From: Marinobacter excellens HL-55 | GTDB taxonomy: Bacteria; Pseudomonadota; Gammaproteobacteria; Pseudomonadales; Oleiphilaceae | NCBI GenBank assembly: GCA_001314845.1 | Contig: LJZQ01000004.1 | Location: 160,885 to 224,884, forward strand | Reading direction: 5' to 3' | DNA: 64,000 nucleotides | Part shown: piece after piece, positions 46,896 to 55,457 of the stretch | Numbering within the stretch: the first letter of the stretch is position 1 | How the letters are laid out: every line of letters begins with the position of its first letter | Translations under genes and position numbers: made by a program | Notes under the pieces: model-generated | The model's input: the letters and a program-made list of their open reading frames with translations, nothing else | The model's database searches: none | What the model was told of the DNA's origin: nothing

Positions 46896-47792
46896 TCAGC
46901 GACCGCCAGCCCGAAACCGAGCCACAAAGCGGGACAGGTCTTCCAGCTTCTTTGGGTCTTCGTCAACGAACCGGATCGTCACACTGACAAAATCGGTGTC
47001 CTGGCGCTTATCAACCGCCTGCAACTGATGCACATAACCGTTCAGCCGTGCCATCTGGCCGTCACCAACCTCGATGTCGACCACGGCCTGATCAAGAATG
47101 CCCGGGAACATTTGGTCGCGCTTGGCAATGACCCGCACCTCGGTCAGATTGATGTCTTTCACCACTGATTTGAGCGTACTGTCGGAAAACCTTACAGATG
47201 CAAGACTCATGGAACCGCGCGCTGCCAGCTTGGCAGCGGCCGGGGCACGGTTCGACGTCGCGAGCAGCGGATTATCTGCCTCCGGTGCCCGGGAAGGCGA
47301 ATCTGGCCGGGCTTCCGGGCCATCGCGTTTCTGAGTCAGCAGCGTGGCAGACTCCTTGAATGCGTCTGCCGGGCCATCCATCGACTTGCCACCCCGATCC
47401 ATTGCATCTTTCAGCCGGCGCCCCATCACTTTGATGATTTTTTTGCTCAGGCCCTCAGGACTGAACGGCTTGCCGAGATACTCCGAAACCCCTTCCTTGA
47501 CGGCCTCAATAACATGGTCCTTATCGCCCCGGCTGGTGATCATGATAAACGGCACTTTTTCGTACTGCGGCTGCTGCCGCATCCACTGCAACAACTCAAG
47601 TCCGGACATCTCCGGCATTTCCCAGTCGCAAAGCACAAGATCAAAACTATTGCGCGACATCAGAGACTGCGCCCGGCGCCCATTCTGGGCATCGGTCGTC
47701 TCAATCACCGGGAAACGCTGGCGCACCGTTCGTTTGACCAGATCCCTAACAAAGCTGGCATCATCCACCACCAGCGCTTTCAACGTTGCCAT
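46896..47792 (-). CDS. response regulator: receiver plus PilZ-like C-terminus
   Basis: A 298-residue protein. The receiver (residues ~4-125) has ALVVDDASFVRDLV, the phosphoacceptor LVLCDWEMPEMSG and YLGKPFSPEGL. A proline- and alanine-rich linker of ~60 residues follows. The last ~100 residues (SLASVRFSDSTLKSVVKDINLTEVRV, ending VTIRFVDEDPKKLEDL) have PilZ-like strand order, but neither RxxxR nor D/NxSxxG is seen. Pseudomonas carries a response-regulator gene in the same area between phoR and phoU. Convergent with phoR (16-base gap). Confidence 0.82.
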   Translation of the reverse strand: MATLKALVVDDASFVRDLVKRTVRQRFPVIETTDAQNGRRAQSLMSRNSFDLVLCDWEMPEMSGLELLQWMRQQPQYEKVPFIMITSRGDKDHVIEAVKEGVSEYLGKPFSPEGLSKKIIKVMGRRLKDAMDRGGKSMDGPADAFKESATLLTQKRDGPEARPDSPSRAPEADNPLLATSNRAPAAAKLAARGSMSLASVRFSDSTLKSVVKDINLTEVRVIAKRDQMFPGILDQAVVDIEVGDGQMARLNGYVHQLQAVDKRQDTDFVSVTIRFVDEDPKKLEDLSRFVARFRAGGR

Positions 47793-47964
47793 AACTACAT
47801 CCACTCCGGGCTTGCCTGCATCCGACAACTATAGAACATCCCTGCCCAACCGTGACCCACCCACAACAAAAAGACGACAAACGCGACACATCACACCCGG
47901 CATTAAAGAATTGTCACCCATCACGCCTAAATGCAGTGTTTTCCCATGCTTGAAACAGGCTACC

Positions 47965-49242
47965 ATGGCTCTAAACAAAGCTATTCAATGTCTCGCGAGG
48001 TTTCCTGTGGCTCATCTGACGACCCGGTTAATTATCCGACGCACCCTGGCGGCGGTATCACTGAGCACCCTGGCCATAAGCGCCCAAGCCCAGAGTGTGC
48101 CGACCATGACGGACGCCGAATTCAACGAGTGCAAACAAACCCTCGAAGCCACCGCCCTCAGCGCGGGTGTCAGTGAAGGCACCACACAATCGGTAATGGC
48201 AGACGTCACTTACCTGGAGCGGGTAATCGAGTTGGACCGCAGACAACCGGAGTTCACTACGACTTTTGCCGATTATTTCAATCGCCGGGTGAATGAGGCC
48301 CGTATAAGCAAAGGCCGGGAATTGCTCGAAACCCACCGCGAATTGCTCAACCGGGTCACTCGCGAAACCGGCGTGCCAGCTCCGTACCTGGTCTCTTTCT
48401 GGGGCCTTGAAACCAACTTTGGCAGCTACTTCGGCAAGATGTCGGTACCCAGTTCTCTGGCCACCCTGGCTTGTGACCCCCGCCGCAGTACCTTCTTTAC
48501 CGAACAGTTCGTGGCCGCCCTGAAGATCATCGACGAGGGCGCAATTCCGGCGGAACAGATGGAGGGCTCATGGGCCGGTGCCATGGGCCATGTCCAGTTT
48601 ATGCCCACGGTGTTCCTGCAACATGCGGTGGATGCCGATGGCGATGGTCGACGAGATCTCTGGAACAGTTTGCCGGATGCCATGATGTCCGCTGGCCGCT
48701 TTCTCCAATCCATGGGCTGGGACGGCGACTATCGTTGGGGCCGGGAAGTGCTGCTACCTGAAAACTTCGATTTCGGCCTGACCGATGGCCGCCGCCTGCC
48801 GCTGGACGAATGGCGCGACCTGGGTATCACCGATGCCTTTGGTAATCCGCTGGCCCAGGAGCCCATTGAAGCCGCCTTGGTGGTACCCAGCGGCCATAGA
48901 GGCCCAGCGTTTCTGGTTTACAGCAACTTCCGGGTGATCATGGGCTGGAACCGCTCAGAGTTCTACGCGGTGTCTGTGGGCCATCTGGCGGACCGGATTG
49001 CCGGCGCCGGAGGACTGCAAACTCCGCCTCCGGAAGATCAGCCTACCCTGTCCCGCGATCAGGTTATTCAGCTGCAGGAAAGCCTGAACAGCAAAGGCTA
49101 CGACAGTGGCAAGCCTGATGGAATCATGGGTTCCAACACCCGAAAAGCTATTCGAGCCTTTCAGAAAGCCGAAGGGTTGATTGCCGATGGTATGCCCTCG
49201 AAGTCCCTGCTTGAAGAACTTGGGCTTCACCTTGAGAGCTGA
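47965..49242 (+). CDS. lytic murein transglycosylase (MltB type) with peptidoglycan-binding domain
   Basis: A 425-residue periplasmic enzyme cleaving glycan strands with anhydromuramic ends. There is a signal sequence (ending AISAQAQS), then the catalytic domain with SFWGLETNFGSYFGKM (catalytic Glu), WAGAMGHVQFMPT and DADGDGRRDLWN. A C-terminal peptidoglycan-binding repeat (IQLQESLNSKGYDSGKPDG, NTRKAIRAFQ) spans the last ~65 residues. The ATG at 47965 is the latest start that keeps the whole signal region. A weak terminator follows. Confidence 0.93.
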   Translation: MALNKAIQCLARFPVAHLTTRLIIRRTLAAVSLSTLAISAQAQSVPTMTDAEFNECKQTLEATALSAGVSEGTTQSVMADVTYLERVIELDRRQPEFTTTFADYFNRRVNEARISKGRELLETHRELLNRVTRETGVPAPYLVSFWGLETNFGSYFGKMSVPSSLATLACDPRRSTFFTEQFVAALKIIDEGAIPAEQMEGSWAGAMGHVQFMPTVFLQHAVDADGDGRRDLWNSLPDAMMSAGRFLQSMGWDGDYRWGREVLLPENFDFGLTDGRRLPLDEWRDLGITDAFGNPLAQEPIEAALVVPSGHRGPAFLVYSNFRVIMGWNRSEFYAVSVGHLADRIAGAGGLQTPPPEDQPTLSRDQVIQLQESLNSKGYDSGKPDGIMGSNTRKAIRAFQKAEGLIADGMPSKSLLEELGLHLES

Positions 49243-49265
49243 CGGCTAACCTGTCAGTTTTTTTT
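49239..49265 (+). terminator. weak terminator after the transglycosylase
   Basis: Stem CTGAC/GTCAG overlapping the stop codon, a nine-base loop and T8. The short stem lowers confidence. Confidence 0.5.
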
Positions 49266-49286
49266 ACATTTGCAACAAAATCACCC

Positions 49287-49315
49287 TGTAGATTACTGAA
49301 AAATAAGCATATAAA
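49287..49315 (+). promoter_or_regulatory. possible promoter for the PEP-CTERM gene
   Basis: TGTAGA and TATAAA (49310-49315) are 17 bases apart in an AT-rich stretch. The -35 box is poor. Confidence 0.35.
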
Positions 49316-49401
49316 ACCTGGCATGGATCTAGCTTGATCAATATCACGAGCCCCAATCAATTCCGGGGAAGACAGATCCAACAGGTAACAGGGTATAGAC
49401 T

Positions 49402-50139
49402 ATGAATAATCTTATGAAAGGACTCGTTGCCAGCACGGCCATGGGCTTTGCCGGCACTGCCGCAGCATTTCCAGTGGACCTGGAATCGGTAAGCGGGGCT
49501 TGGGGGGCACCAACCAATGGCAGCAATATCCAGGGTGTTGGCACCAGTGAGCTTCGCTGGGGTACCGGAGAAGAAACCTGCTCTGGAAAGCTGTGGTGGA
49601 CAACCTGTTCAAATGGCCCGCAGAGTGGTTATGGCTTCCAGGGGCCTGCCAACTTGCCGGAGACCATCACATCCGATGACGCGTTTGTTCTTGGTGTTTT
49701 TACCCACTTCAACAACCCGATCACCGGAAGTGCCATTACCGGCGTCAGCCTAGATGTGTTTGCAACCTTCTCAACAACGCCGGTGGACAGCAACGTAACA
49801 GGCCCCTACACGTTCGAGTTTCTGCATAATGAAACCCCGAACGAAGTCTGCGGCCCATTATCCTGGCTGTTTGGCTGCTCGGCTCAAGACGTCGATGACA
49901 TCGTTCGGCTCGACAATATGATCGAAAGTTCAGAGTTCCAGTTCGGCTCAAACATCTATTCTCTGTCCCTGCTTGGTTTTGAGGGTGGTGCGGATTACGT
50001 GACTACGTCGGAAGGCCAGGCCACATCGGTCAACCTCCTGGCCAAGCTCAACGTTCGCTCGGTCCCGGAACCCGGCACTCTGGCCCTGCTTGGCCTCGGC
50101 CTGGCCGGTCTAGGCCTGACCCGTCGTCGCAAAGCCTGA
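49402..50139 (+). CDS. THxN-type PEP-CTERM sorting-domain protein
   Basis: A 245-residue secreted protein: signal peptide (residues 1-22, ending AAA), a beta-rich middle with the motif GVFTHFNNPITGS that gives the THxN group its name, and a C-terminal sorting tail VPEPGTLALLGLGLAGLGLT followed by RRRKA. Such tails are recognised by an exosortase, and the proteins go to the cell surface or exopolysaccharide. Several cysteine pairs may form disulfides (compare dsbA). It is a single gene with its own promoter and a strong terminator. Confidence 0.9.
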   Translation: MNNLMKGLVASTAMGFAGTAAAFPVDLESVSGAWGAPTNGSNIQGVGTSELRWGTGEETCSGKLWWTTCSNGPQSGYGFQGPANLPETITSDDAFVLGVFTHFNNPITGSAITGVSLDVFATFSTTPVDSNVTGPYTFEFLHNETPNEVCGPLSWLFGCSAQDVDDIVRLDNMIESSEFQFGSNIYSLSLLGFEGGADYVTTSEGQATSVNLLAKLNVRSVPEPGTLALLGLGLAGLGLTRRRKA

Positions 50140-50148
50140 TCGTAACCT

Positions 50149-50180
50149 GCACTGGCGACCGCCCGGTCGTCAGTGCTTTT
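50149..50180 (+). terminator. rho-independent terminator after the PEP-CTERM gene
   Basis: A 12-base-pair stem (50149-50160 with 50165-50176, one G-T wobble), loop GCCC, then TTTT and a pyrimidine tract. Confidence 0.85.
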
Positions 50181-50258
50181 CTCCCTCCCCCTCGTGATCT
50201 GATTGCCGAATCCAAGCATAATATCTGACACATCACTCAGATACGGTTTCGGAGATCC

Positions 50259-51287
50259 ATGGATTCCATCACTCAGGCTGCTCTTGGCGCGTCCATTGCC
50301 GGGGCCATCGCCGGCAAAACGCTGGGCAGATCCGCATTACTCACCGGTGCGCTCATCGGCACCCTGCCCGATCTCGACGTGGTCATCGACTACGGCACCG
50401 CCGTGGCCAACTTCACCCAACATCGCGGTTTCAGCCACTCCCTGTTTGTTCTTGTGCCCTTGTCATTCCTGCTGGCGTGGGGGCTTTGCCGCTGGAAACC
50501 TGCCATTTCCTATCAGCGCTGGCTGGCACTGGTCGGGTTGATACTGGTCACCCACCCCTTGCTGGATGCCTTTACCACCTATGGCACTCAACTGTTCTGG
50601 CCCTTGGGCAGCCCCGTGGCGCTCAACAGTATTTTCATTATTGACCCGCTGTATACCTTGCCCTTACTGATCGGCTGCCTGGCGTTCCTGATTCGCCCAC
50701 CCGCCTTGAAAGCGGTCGCGGCCGGGCTGATGTTATCGAGCCTGTATCTGGGCTGGAGCCTGGTAGCCCAACAGATGATCATTGAAAGAGTACGCCCGGC
50801 ACTGGCGGAGGCGGGCATGACGCAGGCTTCGCTCATGGTTCAGCCCATGCCCTTCAACACCGTGTTGTGGCGGGCTACCGCGATCAATGAGGACTCCAGA
50901 GTCGAAATCGTTACCGGCTTTCTGGATAACAGCGACCAATTGAACCTGGAGTACTTTGCCCGCAATCCGGACATTGCCCAGTCTGTTGCCATGCTGCCGG
51001 AGGTTCGCCGTCTTGAATGGTTCACCAAGGGCTTTTTGCACTATGAGCAGACTGGCGGTCAGATCACCGCGACCGACATTCGTCTGGGTATTCCCGGGGC
51101 TCACCCCTTTACGTTCATCGTGGCCGAGACCACGGATGGCGACATACTGGAAGTGACAAGCAGCCAGAAGCCCAGACCTGCAATCAACCGAGACGCCCTT
51201 CCGCTGCTCTGGTCGCGACTGACCGGCGACGCTCCGGTGCTGTGCCTGGCCACGCTCTCGATTCCGGAACAGGGAAAAGCCTGCTGA
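50259..51287 (+). CDS. YdjM-type membrane metal-dependent hydrolase
   Basis: A 342-residue protein of the YdjM/DUF457 family. Conserved features are MDSITQAALGASIAGAI, GTLPDLDVVIDY, the HRGFSHSLFVLVPLSF motif with paired histidines, and LVTHPLLDAFTTYGTQLFWP. There are about five membrane segments in the first 180 residues and a soluble C-terminus. E. coli YdjM is LexA-regulated, but no LexA box is visible here. The reaction is unknown. The stop overlaps the rsuA start (TGATG). Confidence 0.85.
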   Translation: MDSITQAALGASIAGAIAGKTLGRSALLTGALIGTLPDLDVVIDYGTAVANFTQHRGFSHSLFVLVPLSFLLAWGLCRWKPAISYQRWLALVGLILVTHPLLDAFTTYGTQLFWPLGSPVALNSIFIIDPLYTLPLLIGCLAFLIRPPALKAVAAGLMLSSLYLGWSLVAQQMIIERVRPALAEAGMTQASLMVQPMPFNTVLWRATAINEDSRVEIVTGFLDNSDQLNLEYFARNPDIAQSVAMLPEVRRLEWFTKGFLHYEQTGGQITATDIRLGIPGAHPFTFIVAETTDGDILEVTSSQKPRPAINRDALPLLWSRLTGDAPVLCLATLSIPEQGKAC

Positions 51288-51988
51288 TGCGCCTGGACCA
51301 GCGTATCGCCACCAGTTCGGATCTCTCCCGCAAGGATGCGCGGCGAGCCGTCATCAGTGGCCGGGTATCGGTGAACGGCACGCACTGTAAAAGCGCCAGC
51401 ACCCACGTTCACGAGCAGGATCAGGTCATGCTGGACGATCGGCTGCTGACTCTGCCCGGCGATCTGTATCTGATGATGAACAAACCTGCCGGGGTGATCA
51501 GTGCAACCACCGACAGCAGCCAGCCGACGGCGCTGGACCTGCTCCCCGCAAACCTTGCCAGGCACGTCCATATCGCTGGTCGGCTCGACAAAGACACGAC
51601 AGGCCTGCTGTTACTGACCAGCGATGGCCAGTGGTCGCATCTGGTCACATCGCCTCGCAGGGATTGCGTCAAAACCTATCGGGTAACCCTGGCAGAACCA
51701 TTGCCAGACGAGGCCTTCGTGATGCTCGAGCAAGGTGTACAACTGCACGGCGAGGACAAGCCAACCCAACCGGCTCATGTGCTGGTTCACTCTGAAACCA
51801 CGATTGAGCTAACCATACGGGAAGGACGCTACCATCAGGTTAAAAGGATGCTGGCAGCGGTGGGTAATCATGTAAAGGCTCTGCACCGCTTGAGCATTGG
51901 CGCCATTACACTGGATGACACACTGGCGCCAGGCCAGTATCGCGCGCTGACGGTAGATGAAATCAGCGCCATCCGCGAGCGGGGTTAA
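51287..51988 (+). CDS. rsuA: 16S rRNA pseudouridine synthase, RsuA type
   Basis: A 233-residue enzyme making pseudouridine in 16S rRNA. An N-terminal S4 domain (RLDQRIATSSDLSRKDARRA) is followed by the catalytic domain with AGRLDKDTTGLLLLT (catalytic Asp) and EGRYHQVKRMLAAVGN. Translationally coupled to the preceding hydrolase by a one-base overlap. It ends with a four-base convergent overlap with the asparaginase-domain gene. Confidence 0.9.
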   Translation: MRLDQRIATSSDLSRKDARRAVISGRVSVNGTHCKSASTHVHEQDQVMLDDRLLTLPGDLYLMMNKPAGVISATTDSSQPTALDLLPANLARHVHIAGRLDKDTTGLLLLTSDGQWSHLVTSPRRDCVKTYRVTLAEPLPDEAFVMLEQGVQLHGEDKPTQPAHVLVHSETTIELTIREGRYHQVKRMLAAVGNHVKALHRLSIGAITLDDTLAPGQYRALTVDEISAIRERG

Positions 51989-52476
51989 TCCTGCCCGGCA
52001 ATGCGCTCAAACTTCTGGGCTTCCAGATTTTTGCGCACCGCACCCGCCTCGAACACTTCACCGTTCATCGCGATATAAACGCCCGGCGGGAGCAGCTGAG
52101 CCGCCGCCCAGGCAAAACCGATGTTAAAGGTGGCGTCGCTCCGTCGCATTCGGGCCGGTTGCATTGCGCCGGTCAGAACAATGGTGCGATCGCTCAATGG
52201 TTTCAGGACCTGCGCAGTCTGGGCCATGGTGTCGGTGCCATGAGTAATCACAATCCTGGCAGCATCCGAAGCCTCAACCGCCGCGAGGATGCTTGCACGG
52301 TCATCGTCGGTCAGCTCCAGGCTGTCTTTACGCATCAACTCCCGGATCTCATAACCATCCTGGATATTGGCTTCCCGGAGCAGCTCCGGCAGCAGGCTGT
52401 CGCCGATCTCAAACGTACTGTTGGCGTCAAAATACACCTTGTCGATAGTGCCACCGGTGGTCATTATCTGAATCAT
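51985..52476 (-). CDS. asparaginase N-terminal-domain protein
   Basis: A 163-residue protein equal to only the N-terminal domain of L-asparaginase (full enzymes have ~330 residues). Both catalytic loops are present: MTTGGTIDK with the nucleophilic Thr and VITHGTDTM with Thr-Asp. The C-terminal domain that completes the active site is absent, and the frame ends cleanly against rsuA, so this is a short family rather than a fresh break. Start is ATG 52476 or 52488. It follows the endopeptidase gene by 5-17 bases. Confidence 0.8.
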   Translation of the reverse strand: MIQIMTTGGTIDKVYFDANSTFEIGDSLLPELLREANIQDGYEIRELMRKDSLELTDDDRASILAAVEASDAARIVITHGTDTMAQTAQVLKPLSDRTIVLTGAMQPARMRRSDATFNIGFAWAAAQLLPPGVYIAMNGEVFEAGAVRKNLEAQKFERIAGQD

Positions 52477-52493
52477 GAGTGCCAACATCCTCT

Positions 52494-53426
52494 CTATTGT
52501 GTGGCGCGAGCCGTCTGGCTCCGTTCCGCCGCCACCCAGGCAGCATTTTTTTCTTGCTCATAACGTTTTGCGGCCGCCGCTACTGAGCCCGGCTCTCCCG
52601 TCGCCAGCCAACGTTTGATACGCCCTGCATCACCCATTGGAGAACGGGTGCCCAACGAATCCAGCAAAACGGTAATCACCGGCTTTTCATCCATGTCGGA
52701 CACCATGATCAGACAGCGTCCGGCATCAGACAGATAACCCGTCTTGCTCAAGCCAACGCCCCAGCTTTCACGGTGCACCAGCGCATTGGTATTGCCAAAC
52801 GACAGGCTGTACCTGGGCCCTCTGAACTGAGCCCGGTAATAACCAGTCGTTGAGAATTCACCGATAACCGGATGGGCCATGGCCGCATTGGCCAGACGGA
52901 CCAGATCGGCGGCGCTGGAGACGTTTTCAATGGAAAGCCCGGTGGGGTCAACAAATCGGGTATTGTTCATACCAAGCGAACGTGCTTTCGCGTTCATGGC
53001 GACAACAAAACCGTCGAAGCCCACGGGAAAGCTTCTCGCAAGCGTGTAAGCGGCAAAGTTTTCGGAAGACATCAGGGCAATGCGCAGTACGTCCCTGCGC
53101 TGCAGCTGGGAGCCCACCCGGATTCGGGTCCAGGCATTAGCGGCAGCCGGTAAGTGACGCTCTTCAAAGGTCAACCACTCTGACATATCAAGGCCGGATT
53201 CAACCACCACCAGGGCCGTCATCAGCTTGGTGATCGACGCTATCGGTACCGGTCGTTCAGCGTTTTTACCAAACAGCAGTGTGTCGCCACCGGCGATGGC
53301 GGCCGCTGCGTTTACCGACGCAAGTGCGGGTCGATCAGCGACGGCGCCATAGCTACCGGTCGCGACAAGGGATAACACAACAGTCAGCAACAATGGTGAA
53401 ATAAAAAATTGCTTGATCAACAACAT
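52494..53426 (-). CDS. pbpG: D-alanyl-D-alanine endopeptidase, PBP7 type
   Basis: A 310-residue penicillin-binding protein trimming peptidoglycan cross-links. Signal peptide (residues 1-27), then the three active-site motifs: SITK (VPIASITKLMTALVV), SEN (ALMSSENFAAY) and KTG (VGLSKTGYLSDAG). Length and order fit PbpG. The ATG at 53426 begins the signal sequence; the frame upstream of it has no plausible start. Confidence 0.92.
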   Translation of the reverse strand: MLLIKQFFISPLLLTVVLSLVATGSYGAVADRPALASVNAAAAIAGGDTLLFGKNAERPVPIASITKLMTALVVVESGLDMSEWLTFEERHLPAAANAWTRIRVGSQLQRRDVLRIALMSSENFAAYTLARSFPVGFDGFVVAMNAKARSLGMNNTRFVDPTGLSIENVSSAADLVRLANAAMAHPVIGEFSTTGYYRAQFRGPRYSLSFGNTNALVHRESWGVGLSKTGYLSDAGRCLIMVSDMDEKPVITVLLDSLGTRSPMGDAGRIKRWLATGEPGSVAAAAKRYEQEKNAAWVAAERSQTARATQ

Positions 53427-53654
53427 ACTGCTTGAACACTCCTGAGCCGAATCCTGAAACACCGTTTACGGCCATTACTATACCAGTGCCTATCAACAGG
53501 TGTGCAGGTCTCATTTTAATCGACCGTTTAAAACAGGAAATGCAAAAAAATTAAAAATAGGATAAAATTTCATTAAATTCATAATGTTACATATCGTTAA
53601 CGGTTGTAAGTTCTCGTAAATTCCGGCCTTGATGATTGTCAGGATGTTCAACGA

Positions 53655-55421
53655 ATGGATTCCGAGCCAGCAAGCCAAACAGGCAGCCTATCGCTGACCA
53701 AGCCAGCCTCCATTCGATGGCTGAATCGCTGGACGCCATTTATTATTCTGCTGCTCGCGGCTGGGTACGGCTTGACCGCCGCCCTACTGACGCCCTCTCC
53801 CACTCAACCAGAACGCATACCATCGGCCAACAATACTCATGCGCCGACGATTGAGTTAAATTCCGAAACCCGATATCTGCTGGCGCCATTGGCCAATGTC
53901 CTCGAACATGGGCACAACAGGCTCTGGCGCCCGCTTTCGAACGACCGTGCAGGTATTGGCTACCCCAATCAGCCCGCCACGTTTCGGTTTGAGTTAACGA
54001 CCTCAGGCACAGAACCGGTTGCCAGTCAGGTGGTGGTGGCTGCGCCCTACCTGGACCATCTGGAACCGGCCCTGATTCACCCTGACGGGACTGTCGAGAG
54101 ATTACCGGTGATGGGCGACCTGTACCCATTCGATATTCGGCAAGTCGCCCTGCCCCAATGGATCTGGCCAGTGACTCTCCAGCCAGGGACAACCACCCTG
54201 CTGGTCGAAGTACGTAACAGCGGACCGGTTATGTTACCGCTATCGGTGGCAGACGGTCACCAGGTGATCAGCGAGGGCACGTTTACCGTCGCCTGGAAAT
54301 CCTTCGTGACAGGCTTGCTGGCTTTTGCCCTGCTGTTCAATCTGAGCATCGTCGCGAAACTGAAACGGCCGGGGCTCGCCTGGCTCAGCGTTCTTACCAT
54401 CGGTGTCATCTATAGTCAGTTAGTTCTGGATGGCTTGGGGCAATGGTTGCTCTGGCCAAACCTTCCGGAGCTCAACTCCCTGCTTTCAGTGAGCCTGCCG
54501 CTATGTCTGATTGCTTTGTGCGAGTTTACCCCACACTTTATGGCGGTCAGCAAACCGGTCGCCATCGCGCTGCGGGGATTCAGCGTCGCCGCCGGCGTGC
54601 ATCTGATTGCGTCGCCGTTAGCGATACCCATACTAGGTCAAGACGTGTTTCTGGTGATCAGTGCTGCCGGCGGAGCCTTCGTTTTTGTTCTGGCATTCAG
54701 CCAGTTGCGCCGCCAGCCCTATGCCCGCTATTTTGCACTGTCCGTGCTGACCATTCTGATTGGTTCCATCATTACCTCACTTCGAACCACCGGCTGGCTG
54801 CCGATCACACCGTTTACAGACTCAGCCTTCTTTCTGGGCGCGGCCGCAGGCTCACTGATCCTGACCAGTGGTGTCGGGCGCCTGCTGCTGGAGGAGCGTA
54901 AGCGGCGTCTGAGCTCAGATGTTCTGGCGCGGGAAGAACAAAGGCTGCGAGCTCGTATTGAGCAGGACTATGACCGGGTTCTGAAAACTCATAGGGTTAC
55001 CGGAAAAACCAATCGCCCCATGCTTGAGGAAACCTTGGCCAGCATCGACAGCCAGAAAACACCTTACCTGCTTTGCCTGGCCAGACTGGCACGCTTTAAC
55101 GAACTGGAACAGGCTCTGGGCTACCGGGCCGCAGAGGATCTGCTCAAGCAGTACCTCCGGCAACTCAACCGCTATCTGAAGCGCACCCTTGGTGACCGGC
55201 TGATCATGATCAACGGTTATGGCATCGCAACGCTCGATACGGTAAACCATGCCTTCGCGATGATACGCAGCGACAGTGATCGGGATTGCGAACTGATAGA
55301 AACTGTCAGCCAATGGCTGTCAGAAAACTTTCAGGAGGGTCAGTTCTCGTTCTCCTGGGCGGCGTCCGTAGGGGTAGCTTACGCGCCGGATCACGGAACC
55401 GATGCCGCCAGCGTTCTCTAA
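53655..55421 (+). CDS. N-terminal part: 7TM-DISM sensor with degenerate GGDEF
   Basis: This half has 588 residues: a membrane segment at ~25-45, an extracytoplasmic beta-rich domain (~65-215), seven membrane segments (~215-410), a coiled coil, and a GGDEF-like domain with no GGDEF loop (NGYGIATLD stands where it should be). It ends DHGTDAASVL at a TAA. The layout parallels the intact protein at 37521, where the chain continues into EAL. Alone it would be a sensor with no catalytic output. Confidence 0.75.
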   Translation: MDSEPASQTGSLSLTKPASIRWLNRWTPFIILLLAAGYGLTAALLTPSPTQPERIPSANNTHAPTIELNSETRYLLAPLANVLEHGHNRLWRPLSNDRAGIGYPNQPATFRFELTTSGTEPVASQVVVAAPYLDHLEPALIHPDGTVERLPVMGDLYPFDIRQVALPQWIWPVTLQPGTTTLLVEVRNSGPVMLPLSVADGHQVISEGTFTVAWKSFVTGLLAFALLFNLSIVAKLKRPGLAWLSVLTIGVIYSQLVLDGLGQWLLWPNLPELNSLLSVSLPLCLIALCEFTPHFMAVSKPVAIALRGFSVAAGVHLIASPLAIPILGQDVFLVISAAGGAFVFVLAFSQLRRQPYARYFALSVLTILIGSIITSLRTTGWLPITPFTDSAFFLGAAAGSLILTSGVGRLLLEERKRRLSSDVLAREEQRLRARIEQDYDRVLKTHRVTGKTNRPMLEETLASIDSQKTPYLLCLARLARFNELEQALGYRAAEDLLKQYLRQLNRYLKRTLGDRLIMINGYGIATLDTVNHAFAMIRSDSDRDCELIETVSQWLSENFQEGQFSFSWAASVGVAYAPDHGTDAASVL

Positions 55422-55457
55422 GCTGCAGGCTTTGCTTCCCTGGATGAAACCCGCACT

